Origin: Kribbella capetownensis
GTDB lineage: Bacteria > Actinomycetota > Actinomycetes > Propionibacteriales > Kribbellaceae
Direction of reading: 5' to 3'
DNA: 64,000 nucleotides
Assembly: GCF_004331485.1 (NCBI RefSeq)
Contig: NZ_SJKD01000001.1
Span: 992,001 to 1,056,000, forward strand
The position numbers and the translations under genes are program-made. Positions within the stretch are counted from its first letter, which is position 1. Every line of letters starts with the position of its first letter. The notes beneath the pieces were generated by a model. That model was not told the origin of the DNA. It did not search any database and was given only the letters and a program-made list of their open reading frames with translations. Shown in pieces: positions 38,986-46,523 of the stretch.

Positions 38986-40503
38986 TCAGCTGGTCGGGTG
39001 GTAGGCGCAGTCGTCCGCCAGATCCCCGGGAGTGGTCTTGGTGGTCGTCGGCTTGCCAGTCGACTTGCGAGACGGTGCCGTCGTCGTCGGGTGCGGCTTG
39101 GGGGCCGCCGCCGGGTTCAGGGCGCGCTTGATGATCTCGCGCATCCCCGCGTAGTTCGGGTTGCGCCCGTTCGGGAAGTTCTTCTTCTTGTCCAGATCGA
39201 TGTTGGTGATCTTCGCCGACTTCACCCGCTGGCCGAGCGTGACGAACTCCGGCAGCAGCTTCTGCGGGATGTCGGTCCGGATCAGCTGCTCGCCGGCCTT
39301 CGCGATCGACTGGTAGTTGGCGAGCACGTTCTGCGGGGTCGCACGCTCGACGATCGCCTTGATCGTGCAGCGCTGCCGGGCCTGCCGGGCGAGGTCCGCG
39401 CCCGGCACGCGGTACCGGCCGCGGGCGAACCACATCGCGTCGAAGCCGCCCAGCTCGCGATCCGGGCCGGGCTGCAGGTACCGGCTCGGCGGGATCTTCT
39501 TGTCGTCGTCGCCCCCGACCGGGACCGGGTAGTTGATGTTGACCTTGATCCCACCGAGCGCCTGGACGAGTTGCGAGAATCCGATGACGTTGATCTGCAC
39601 GTAGTAGTGCAGCTTCAGCCCGACCGCCTCGCCCACCGACACCTTGAGGACGTCGGCCCCTTCGTTGTCCGACGGACCGAGGATGCCGGGGTACTTCTGC
39701 GGGATCATCCGGTACATCGCGTCCAGGTAGAAGTTCGACTGCTCGGTGTCGCCCAGCTTCGGATCCCAGAACCCGGTCGGATACTTCTCGTGCAGCGGCG
39801 AGTCGGCCGGGAACGGCATCCGCATGAAGTTCCGGGTCAGCGAGATCAGCGCGGTGTCACCGGTCTTGGTGTCGATGCTGGCCACGATGACGGTGTCGGT
39901 CCGCGCGCCGTCCCGGTCCGCGCCGTCGTCCGCGCCGAGCAGCAGGATGTTGAGCCGCGGCAACTGGTCCCAGACGTTCTTCTTCGCGGTGATCGTCGGC
40001 CGGGTCTGGCTCTTCGACTCCTCCCCGCCGAACACCTTCTGGACCAGGCTGCGCTGCGCCATCAGCGTCTCCGCGCCCATCGCCGTACTGGCCGCCATGC
40101 CGAAGCACACCAGTCCGATCACCAGCGACCCGAACATCCGCGCACCCGGCCCCGCGGCCAGCGGCCGCAACATCTTGTACGACGTGACCAGGACGACCAC
40201 CCACAGGAGGGCGACCGCAGCCAGGCCGGCGACCATCCACAGCAGCAGGGTCGGGTCGAGGGCCCACGCGATCACGTCGTCGCGGCGCTTCAGGCCGACG
40301 TACGCCGCTGCGGCGTACCCGGCGAGGCTGAGCAGCGTCACCGCGGTACCGAGGCGGAACCGGCGGGCGACCAGGTACGCCGTCCCCGGCAGGAGCGCGC
40401 CGAGGACCGCCAGACAGGCAGCGGCAACCGAGGTGTGCCGGCGGGGCCTCGCCCTCCGGGCGCGGGTGGAACCAGCGGCGCGGCGGGCTCTGCTGCTCGA
40501 CAT
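38986..40503 (-). CDS. LytR-CpsA-Psr (LCP) family ligase with N-terminal membrane domain
   Basis: 505 residues from ATG 40503. A basic start, four hydrophobic segments (about residues 28-50, 52-70, 82-105 and 125-148), then an extracytoplasmic LCP domain with GADDGADRDGARTDTVIVAS, LISLTRNFMRM and ARGRYRVPGADLARQARQR, where conserved Asp/Arg residues bind polyprenyl phosphate. LCP enzymes attach wall glycopolymers such as teichoic acid or arabinogalactan to peptidoglycan. The tail (TTTAPSRKSTGKPTTTKTT) is Thr/Pro-rich. Confidence 0.88.
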   Translation of the reverse strand: MSSSRARRAAGSTRARRARPRRHTSVAAACLAVLGALLPGTAYLVARRFRLGTAVTLLSLAGYAAAAYVGLKRRDDVIAWALDPTLLLWMVAGLAAVALLWVVVLVTSYKMLRPLAAGPGARMFGSLVIGLVCFGMAASTAMGAETLMAQRSLVQKVFGGEESKSQTRPTITAKKNVWDQLPRLNILLLGADDGADRDGARTDTVIVASIDTKTGDTALISLTRNFMRMPFPADSPLHEKYPTGFWDPKLGDTEQSNFYLDAMYRMIPQKYPGILGPSDNEGADVLKVSVGEAVGLKLHYYVQINVIGFSQLVQALGGIKVNINYPVPVGGDDDKKIPPSRYLQPGPDRELGGFDAMWFARGRYRVPGADLARQARQRCTIKAIVERATPQNVLANYQSIAKAGEQLIRTDIPQKLLPEFVTLGQRVKSAKITNIDLDKKKNFPNGRNPNYAGMREIIKRALNPAAAPKPHPTTTAPSRKSTGKPTTTKTTPGDLADDCAYHPTS

Positions 40504-40595
40504 GGGCTCCACTCGTCGGTCGACGGCAGGACGGGTGGACGCGTCCCCGGTGCGCGTCCATTTCCTTCGATTCACCCGGGCGGCAAAAAGTTGGC

Positions 40596-41090
40596 ATGAT
40601 CTTCCAGATGACCGACATTCAGGTACGACGGGCGAAGCCGGACGACGCGGAGGCACTGGTCCGCCTCCGTGGACTGATGCTCGCCGCGATGGGCACCGAC
40701 ATCGGCGGACCGGACGCTCCGTGGCGGCCGATCGCGCTGGCCTGGTTCGCCGAGCGGCTCGCGGCCCCGGACACGTTCGCGGCGTACGTCGTGGACGATC
40801 CGGCAGCCGGTGTGGTCGCGTGCGCGGCGGGCGACGTACTTGTCCACCCGCCGGGTCCGAAAGACCTCACCACATACCGCGGTCACCTGTACAACGTCAG
40901 TACCGAGCCGGACTTCCGGCGCCGCGGCCTGGCGCGGGCCTGCGTCGGCGCACTGATGGACTGGTTCCGCGACGAGACCCCTATCGGCGTGGTCGAGCTG
41001 CACGCGACCGACCTGGGCATCGAGCTCTACCGAGAGCTCGGCTTCAGCGAGTCCCGCTACCCGGCACTGCGCCTGCACCTGACCCGCTGA
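40596..41090 (+). CDS. GNAT family acetyltransferase
   Basis: 164 residues from ATG 40596, or 160 from ATG 40608 (TDIQVRRAKPDDAEALVRL). Acetyl-CoA loop FRRRGLARACVGALMDW follows VSTEPD, and the C-terminal LHATDLGIELYRELGFSES is typical. Substrate unknown. Its 3' end meets the decayed arginine deiminase gene on the other strand. Confidence 0.85.
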   Translation: MIFQMTDIQVRRAKPDDAEALVRLRGLMLAAMGTDIGGPDAPWRPIALAWFAERLAAPDTFAAYVVDDPAAGVVACAAGDVLVHPPGPKDLTTYRGHLYNVSTEPDFRRRGLARACVGALMDWFRDETPIGVVELHATDLGIELYRELGFSESRYPALRLHLTR

Positions 41091-42582
41091 CCCACCACGG
41101 CGTCGCCCGGCTGGTGTCGCGGAGCGCGTTCGTGGAGCAATGCACCTCACCGCCGCCGAGGTGTGCCCAGAGGAAGCCTCGACCCACTGCACGCGGACGC
41201 CGTTCCGGCCGAGTGCTCGTTCGGTCGCCTGCCGGAAGACGTCCCGCTCGCCGAGCTTGGGCCCGTGCGGGTCCGGTGCCGCGAACTGCCGGTCGGTCAG
41301 CGACAGTCCGTTGACCAGGCCCGGCGTCATCGCCCTCAGCAGTCCGAACCCAGGCACTCGCTCGAACATCACCGGCAGGCGGACCAGTTCATCAGGGCGC
41401 AGACCGGTTGCCTTCAGCAAGATCTTCAGCTGCTCGTCGATGTGCTCGGCCGCGGCCTCGTTGTCCGCCAGTCTGGTACTGAGGACCTGGTCGACGGTCG
41501 GCTTCGACGACGAGTTCGTGTCCGCGAACAACCGTTGATCGCCTTCGCCCTGGCGTTCCACATCCCGCAACAGCTTCACCGCGAGTCGCGGATCGGCGAC
41601 CGCGAGTGTCCAGCCGCGCTCGTTGTTCGCGCGGACCACGTGAGTCGTCTCGTCCGCATGCCCGACGATCAGCCACGACGTGTCGATCACCACCGGCGGC
41701 TGGTACCCCTGGCTCGTCACCATCGTGATGAACCTCGGATCCGGATGCCGCTCGCCCGACCCGTAGACGATCCGCCCGTGTGGGTACCCGTCGTACGGCG
41801 GTAGTGACTCGAGGTTGCCCCCCATGTTCAGCAGGTCGTCGAGGCCGGCGGATGCGGTCTTGCTCAGTTCCTGAACGATGCCGACATCCGGGCCGCGCAC
41901 GTCGCGGTAGAGCAACCGGCCGGCCGGGCGCGGGGTGTCGACGCCGCCGACCTCCCAGACGTTGCCGGAGCGGATCAGGATGCGCATCGTGTGCGGCCCG
42001 CCGACCGCCGGCATACTCGCGGTCGCCGGCTCGAAGGTGTCCTGCAGCCACATGTCCTTCCAGCCCCTCGGCGTACCCCTGACGAACCGCAGTCGCGCGT
42101 CCGTCGATGCCGTTGCCTTGCGCAAGCTCGTCGCGAAGGGTTGCCACTCACCCGGAACGCCGTCCGGGTACGGCAGATTGTCGTCCCACCAGCCGGATCG
42201 TGATGCTTGCGGACGCATCGCCGGACAGGTTGCGCTGGGCATCGATTCGGAGTGGGGCCAGGTCGGCCGCATCACGTGCACCGTTGATCCGGTCGTCGGC
42301 CGCATCGTTGCAGGCGGCAAGCTTCTCGTCGACCGCCCGGCCGGGCTTGTCCAGGTCGGCCGGGTCCACCGTGCAGCGGCGCTGGTCGTCGTCCAGGTTG
42401 GGCAGGAAGATCGCACCGCGGGCTCCGGTCCAGGTGTCCTTGCCGGCGTCGTCGGCGCGGGTCAGCAGTCCGTCGCGGTTCACGTCAGCGGTCAGTTCGG
42501 CGCCGGTCGGCGCGGCCCGAGCGACCACCGGCGTGGCGGTCAGCAGGGTCGCAGCGGCGACGCCTGCGGTCCAGCGTCTCAT
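41044..42582 (-). pseudogene. Secreted protein-arginine deiminase, decayed
   Basis: N-terminus at ATG 42582 has a signal peptide (RRWTAGVAAATLLTATPVVARA) and the family block GAIFLPNLDDDQRRC. At about 42190 the frame shifts, and a segment between the N-terminal and catalytic domains is missing; the catalytic part continues (WKDMWLQDTFEP, MGGNLESLPPY, DTSWLIVGHADE). A second one-base deletion near 41178 moves the true C-terminus with the catalytic Cys (GGGEVHCSTNALRD, then TPWWVSG) into another frame, stopping at 41044. Two breaks plus an apparent deletion argue for a pseudogene. Intact homologues convert peptidyl-arginine to citrulline. Confidence 0.82.
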
Positions 42583-42593
42583 CGAAGACTCCT

Positions 42594-42644
42594 TTTTGAT
42601 ACGTGCGTGCTTCTTCAGAGTAAACTAACACGGCCGTATCAAAA
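42594..42644. promoter_or_regulatory. TTTTGATACG inverted repeat upstream of the arginine deiminase remnant
   Basis: TTTTGATACG (42594-42603) and CGTATCAAAA (42635-42644) are perfect ten-base inverted copies; similarity continues inward (CGTG on each side after two bases). It sits in the 165-base AT-richer spacer between the deiminase remnant and the DUF3152 gene. Centres are 41 bases apart, about four helical turns, suggesting two dimers. Confidence 0.5.
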
Positions 42645-42747
42645 CCTGCGGATCTGGTTCCACCCGTGGATGGAGAAGGGTTTCGGGGCACAGTGGCAAG
42701 AGGAGAGTGAGAAGACGCCCGCCGGGGTGTCGTGAGGAGCTCACCGG

Positions 42748-43563
42748 ATGCGCCGCTGGAGTGTTGTCAGGACGATCGGGTTGGCCGCCGCGGTGGTGGT
42801 CGCGATCGGGGCCCTGTACGAGCTGCCGGCCAGCCCGTTCGCCCGCCACGGCTACCCGTCCAAGCCGGGAACTGAGACCGCGCAGTCGTCCGCGCAGGGC
42901 GTCGTACCCCAGCTGTCCACAACAGCCGCACCTGGTGAGACGCCCGTGCCGGCCACGCCGAAGCCGGTGATCACTTACCCGATGCGCGGGACGCAGTCAT
43001 ACGCCGTTCTGCCTGCGAGTCCGGCGGTGATCGGGCGGGCCGGGACCTTGCTGACGTTCCAGATCGCGATCGAGGGTGGCATCAAGGGGATCGATCGCAC
43101 TGCGCTGGCGCAGTTCGTGCGGGCGACGTACGGCGCTCCGCAAGGCTGGACGTCACAAGGGCAATGGCAATTCCGGCAGGTCGGGCCGGGCGAGACGCCG
43201 GACTTCAAGCTGATGCTCGTGACGCCGGAGACGCGCGACACGATCTGTGGTGCCGCGCCGGATCGCTACACCAGTTGCCGGATCGGGGATCGCGTTGTGC
43301 TGAACGTCGCCCGCTGGGTGCACGGCGTACCGAACTTCGGTGCACCGCTGACGACGTACCGGCAGTACATGATCAACCACGAGACCGGGCACCGGCTCGG
43401 CCGCGGCCACGAGCTCTGCCCGGGACCCGGCCAGCCGGCACCGGTCATGCAGCAGCAAACCCTTGGTCTACACGGCTGCACGGCGTACGCCTGGCCGTAC
43501 CTGAACGACGTCCGCTACAAGGGCCGCCTAGGTCAGTACGACGACCCGATCCCTCATTCCTGA
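42748..43563 (+). CDS. DUF3152 secreted zincin-like protein
   Basis: 271 residues from ATG 42748, with GAGGAG ahead. N-terminal signal anchor (VVRTIGLAAAVVVAIGALYEL), a Pro/Thr-rich linker, then DUF3152 (from about 100), containing NHETGHRLGRGHELCP, an HExxHxxGxxH zinc site, and paired cysteines (ICGAAPDRYTSC). The family is an actinobacterial extracellular metalloprotease-like group without assigned substrate. Overlaps the convergent VOC gene by ten bases. Confidence 0.85.
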   Translation: MRRWSVVRTIGLAAAVVVAIGALYELPASPFARHGYPSKPGTETAQSSAQGVVPQLSTTAAPGETPVPATPKPVITYPMRGTQSYAVLPASPAVIGRAGTLLTFQIAIEGGIKGIDRTALAQFVRATYGAPQGWTSQGQWQFRQVGPGETPDFKLMLVTPETRDTICGAAPDRYTSCRIGDRVVLNVARWVHGVPNFGAPLTTYRQYMINHETGHRLGRGHELCPGPGQPAPVMQQQTLGLHGCTAYAWPYLNDVRYKGRLGQYDDPIPHS

Positions 43564-43919
43564 ATGATCGACAAGACGTTGCCCGCTGGGTCCTTGAACC
43601 AGGCGATGAGTGGGCCGACGCCGCGGTAGATGCCGAGTTCGTCCTGGTCGTCGTTGTACCGCTCGAACGTGACGCCGCGATTCGTCAGCTCACGTGCGGT
43701 CGCGGTGATGTCGTCGACCGGGAAGTTGAGCACGGTGTACTCGGCCGGCACGTGATCCTGCTTCGGGTAGACGAGGATCGGAATGCCGCCCGCGATCTGC
43801 AGCTGCAGCATCCCGTTCTCCTCGCCGACGGTCAGGCCCAGCGTGCTGCCGTAGAACTCCCTCGCGGTCGCGATGTCGTCCACGGAGAACCCGCTGAACG
43901 CCTTGGTGTCCTTGAACAT
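43554..43919 (-). CDS. VOC/glyoxalase-fold protein
   Basis: 121 residues. Two beta-alpha-beta-beta-beta units: KAFSGFSVDDIATAREFYGSTLGL and TVLNFPVDDITATARELTNRG, ending AWFKDPAGNVLSIIQE. These are the hallmarks of small VOC proteins (glyoxalase, bleomycin-binding or dioxygenase-like). Metal ligands are not fully conserved, so function is open. No operon partner. Confidence 0.85.
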   Translation of the reverse strand: MFKDTKAFSGFSVDDIATAREFYGSTLGLTVGEENGMLQLQIAGGIPILVYPKQDHVPAEYTVLNFPVDDITATARELTNRGVTFERYNDDQDELGIYRGVGPLIAWFKDPAGNVLSIIQE

Positions 43920-43993
43920 CTCGAACCTCCTTGTTGACTCCCTGACATCAGGTACGTCGAGGCTGTCGACGGCTCTTCGACACCGCGGCGACC

Positions 43994-44575
43994 TCAGTTG
44001 TGCAGAGCCGCCTGGGGGATCGCCTGCGTGACGGTGGCCGTGACGGCTGCGGATTCGAGGCCGTCGGCAACGGTGTGCAGGAGGCGGACCAGGTGGGCCG
44101 CGTCGGTAGGGCCGAGAATCCCTGTGATCACGTCGAGAACGCGGACCGTCAGACCATCCAGCTGAGACAGCCGCGCCTGGCCCAGCGACGTCACCGCGAG
44201 CTGCGGGTTGGTCCGGACCATGCCGAGGGCCTCGAGCTCGGCGATCGCCAGCTCCGCCTCGCCCGGCGTCGTCCCGACCTGTTCCGCCACGTCGTCGGCG
44301 GTGCGGCGGCCGTTCGCGATCGCGTTCAGCATCAGGGCGGCCGGCATCTTCATCCCGACCGCGTCCTGCAGGCCGAGGATGAGTGGATGCGCGTGGCCGC
44401 GGACTCGCTCGACCGCGTCGAGCAGCCGGAGCGCGTCGCCGACATTGCCGATCAAGTGCTCGGTCTGGACAGCCTCGAGGCCGGTGGGTTGGACCCGATC
44501 GGATGGTTGCACGACTCCGTCGGCCACTCTTTCAGGGACCGCCAGTGCCTTCGTTCCAGCGTCTTCGATGGTCAC
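43994..44575 (-). CDS. MarR-like winged-helix protein
   Basis: About 193 residues from GTG 44575 (TIEDAGTKALAVPERV). The recognisable part is a winged helix near residues 88-140: ALMLNAIANGRRTADDVAEQVGTTPGEAELAIAELEALGMV. The flanking helices are longer than in standard MarR and are not recognised further. It is divergent from an SDR gene, its likely target. Upstream in-frame sequence is shadow of that SDR. Confidence 0.65.
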   Translation of the reverse strand: MTIEDAGTKALAVPERVADGVVQPSDRVQPTGLEAVQTEHLIGNVGDALRLLDAVERVRGHAHPLILGLQDAVGMKMPAALMLNAIANGRRTADDVAEQVGTTPGEAELAIAELEALGMVRTNPQLAVTSLGQARLSQLDGLTVRVLDVITGILGPTDAAHLVRLLHTVADGLESAAVTATVTQAIPQAALHN

Positions 44576-44669
44576 GTCTCCAGCGTACGGAGTCGTTCCG
44601 ACAGCCCGGCGTGTCGTTCCTGAGGAAACCCTGTGAATCTGAACGCCTCGATCATCTACCCTCGCGGGC

Positions 44670-45434
44670 ATGCAGTTGAACGGCAAACGAGCACTGGTGA
44701 TCGGTGGAGGCGGCGGCGGGATCGGACGCGCCGTCAGTGCGGCTTTCGGGGCCGAGGGAGCCGCGGTGACAGTCGCGGACATCGACCTCGGCCGGGCCGA
44801 AGAGGCGGCCGAGGCGCTGCGGCAGGGCGGTGCGACGGCGTACGCCGTGAGCGGGGATGTCCGCTCGCTGCAGGACGTCGAGGCGATGGTTGCCGGAGCG
44901 GTCGAAAATCTCGGCGGGCTCGATGTCCTCGTCACGGTTGTCGGTGGTCAGGTCGCGTTCGTGCCGGCGGTCAAGCTGCACGAGATGGCCGACGAGGACT
45001 GGGACACCATCTACGAGGTCAACCTCCGGTACGTCGCGCGCGCAGTCCGGGCGGTGCTGCGCGTGTTCCTCGACCAGGGCAGCGGCGGCACCATCGTCAG
45101 CGTCGGCTCGGTGACCGGATTCATGGCCGCACCGCAACAAGCGGCGTACGGCGTGATGAAGGCCGGACTGCTCAGCCTGGCCAGGACGGTCGCCGCCGAG
45201 TACGCCGGGGACGGCATCCGCATGAACGTCGCGGCGGCTGGTGCGATCGCGACGGCGGTGGCCAACGCGAACGTGGACGCGGAGGTCGTCGAGGAGATCC
45301 CGCTGGGCCGGTTCGGCAGGTCGGAAGAGGTGGCCGCTGCCGTCGTGTATCTCGCCTCGGACGCGTCGGCGTACATGACCGGCCAGCAGGTCGTGCTGGA
45401 CGGCGGCGTCTCCGTGCGCGGGCCGTTCGACTGA
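44670..45434 (+). CDS. Short-chain dehydrogenase/reductase
   Basis: 254 residues. Cofactor loop GGGGGGIGRAVS, catalytic Ser in VSVGSVTGF and Tyr-x3-Lys in YGVMKAGLLS. The usual NNAG is VVGG, a minor departure. Ending VYLASDASAYMTGQQVVLDGG is typical. Divergent from the MarR-like gene. Substrate unknown. Confidence 0.88.
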   Translation: MQLNGKRALVIGGGGGGIGRAVSAAFGAEGAAVTVADIDLGRAEEAAEALRQGGATAYAVSGDVRSLQDVEAMVAGAVENLGGLDVLVTVVGGQVAFVPAVKLHEMADEDWDTIYEVNLRYVARAVRAVLRVFLDQGSGGTIVSVGSVTGFMAAPQQAAYGVMKAGLLSLARTVAAEYAGDGIRMNVAAAGAIATAVANANVDAEVVEEIPLGRFGRSEEVAAAVVYLASDASAYMTGQQVVLDGGVSVRGPFD

Positions 45435-45646
45435 ACGATCACGACAGTCGAAAACCTGCTCGAAGAATTGGGTCCTGCCCGGTCTCGAAAAAGTTTTGCC
45501 CGCAGCCGGACAAATCGCGATCGAGCCGTGACTTAGCGTCCGCGTCCTCCGTTGGATCTGACGTGACGGTGAACACACGGCGCACCGGCACCGCGCTCGC
45601 TCCGCGTTCCCAGGCCGCACATCTCGAAAGACAGCCAGGAGGACCA

Positions 45647-45877
45647 GTGACAACCGCCACCGCCACCCAGACGTCTGAGCGCCGACGCGTCCGAGTCTGG
45701 TTCGGTGAGCACGTGATCGCCGACTACAACGCCGAGCCGGCGTTGGCCGAACGGTACGCACACGCCATGAGCCGTCGCTTCGCCGGACTTCGGGTCACCA
45801 ACGACCCGATGCCCGCCGTGGACCGACTCCCCGACCCCCTGCCCGGCGAGCGCATGTGGGACGTAGCACCCCGCTGA
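45647..45877 (+). CDS. Conserved small actinobacterial protein, 76 residues
   Basis: GTG 45647 behind an excellent AGGAGG site (CAGGAGGACCA). Sequence starts TTATATQTSERRRVRVWFGEHVI and continues ADYNAEPALAERYAHAMSRRFAGL. I remember similar small proteins in Streptomyces and relatives, without known function. Soluble, mixed charge. It has a 212-base empty leader and two strong hairpins downstream, which suggests a well-expressed monocistronic mRNA. The leader 45435-45646 holds nothing I can name. Confidence 0.75.
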   Translation: MTTATATQTSERRRVRVWFGEHVIADYNAEPALAERYAHAMSRRFAGLRVTNDPMPAVDRLPDPLPGERMWDVAPR

Positions 45878-45984
45878 GAAAGCCCCCGGTACCTTCTCGC
45901 GTTCCGTTTCTCACCAGACAACCCACCCGGAAACGCGGCCCGGTCGAGAACCTCACCTCGATCACCTTGAAGGCATCGGGTTTT

Positions 45985-46026
45985 GGCGGCAAGCGAGTGC
46001 GGGCAGTCTGCCCCTCGCTTGCCGCC
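45985..46026. terminator. Hairpin terminator downstream of the small protein gene
   Basis: GGCGGCAAGCGAG (45985-45997) pairs with CTCGCTTGCCGCC (46014-46026), 13 bp, with an inner GGGCA/TGCCC stem in the loop; followed by GTTTCTC. It lies 108 bases after the stop at 45877. Confidence 0.8.
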
Positions 46027-46077
46027 GTTTCTCCCCTGCACACATGCGCCTGACAGCACCACCTGAAACCGAGAACC

Positions 46078-46115
46078 ACGTCCGCACCGGGATCCCCAAG
46101 CTCCGGTGCGGACGT
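46078..46115. terminator. Second hairpin terminator before the VOC gene
   Basis: ACGTCCGCACCGG (46078-46090) and CCGGTGCGGACGT (46103-46115), a perfect 13-bp stem with a 12-base loop and TTCTC after it. It is nine bases from the minus-strand VOC stop and probably serves that gene as well. Confidence 0.8.
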
Positions 46116-46123
46116 TTCTCCTG

Positions 46124-46489
46124 TCAGAGGTTGGCGTAGTACTCCGGCCGCATCTGGATCAGCTGGACATAGTTGCCGTCCGGATCGATCAGCGTCGCGA
46201 ACCAGCCGATGCCGCGATCCTCCGGATGCACCAGCCACTCCACCTCGAGCGTGCGCAGGTGCGCGGCGGTCGCCTCGATGTCGTCGACGGCGAAGTTCAC
46301 GATGCACCGGCCGGGCTCGGCGGTCTTCACGGCGACGTCGTCGCGGGGCTCGATGACCAGGCCGAACCCGCCGAGGTTCAGGTTGCCGTAGCCGTCGACC
46401 TCCGCGTGGAAGCCGTCGCGGTACCAGGCCTTCAACCGGTCGGGGTCGGCACTGCCGAGCAACATGCTGTTGAGAACGGGCTGAGCCAC
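46124..46489 (-). CDS. VOC family protein, glyoxalase-like
   Basis: 121 residues from GTG 46489 behind GGAGA. Two VOC modules (MLLGSADPDRLKAWYRDGF and CIVNFAVDDIEATAAHLRT), ending WFATLIDPDGNYVQLIQM with a Glu-like metal position replaced. Same strand and 34 bases downstream of the large SARP regulator, so possibly in its transcript. Substrate unknown. Confidence 0.85.
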   Translation of the reverse strand: MAQPVLNSMLLGSADPDRLKAWYRDGFHAEVDGYGNLNLGGFGLVIEPRDDVAVKTAEPGRCIVNFAVDDIEATAAHLRTLEVEWLVHPEDRGIGWFATLIDPDGNYVQLIQMRPEYYANL

Positions 46490-46523
46490 ACTGTCTCCTG
46501 TGTCCGTCGAGCTGCCGATCAGC

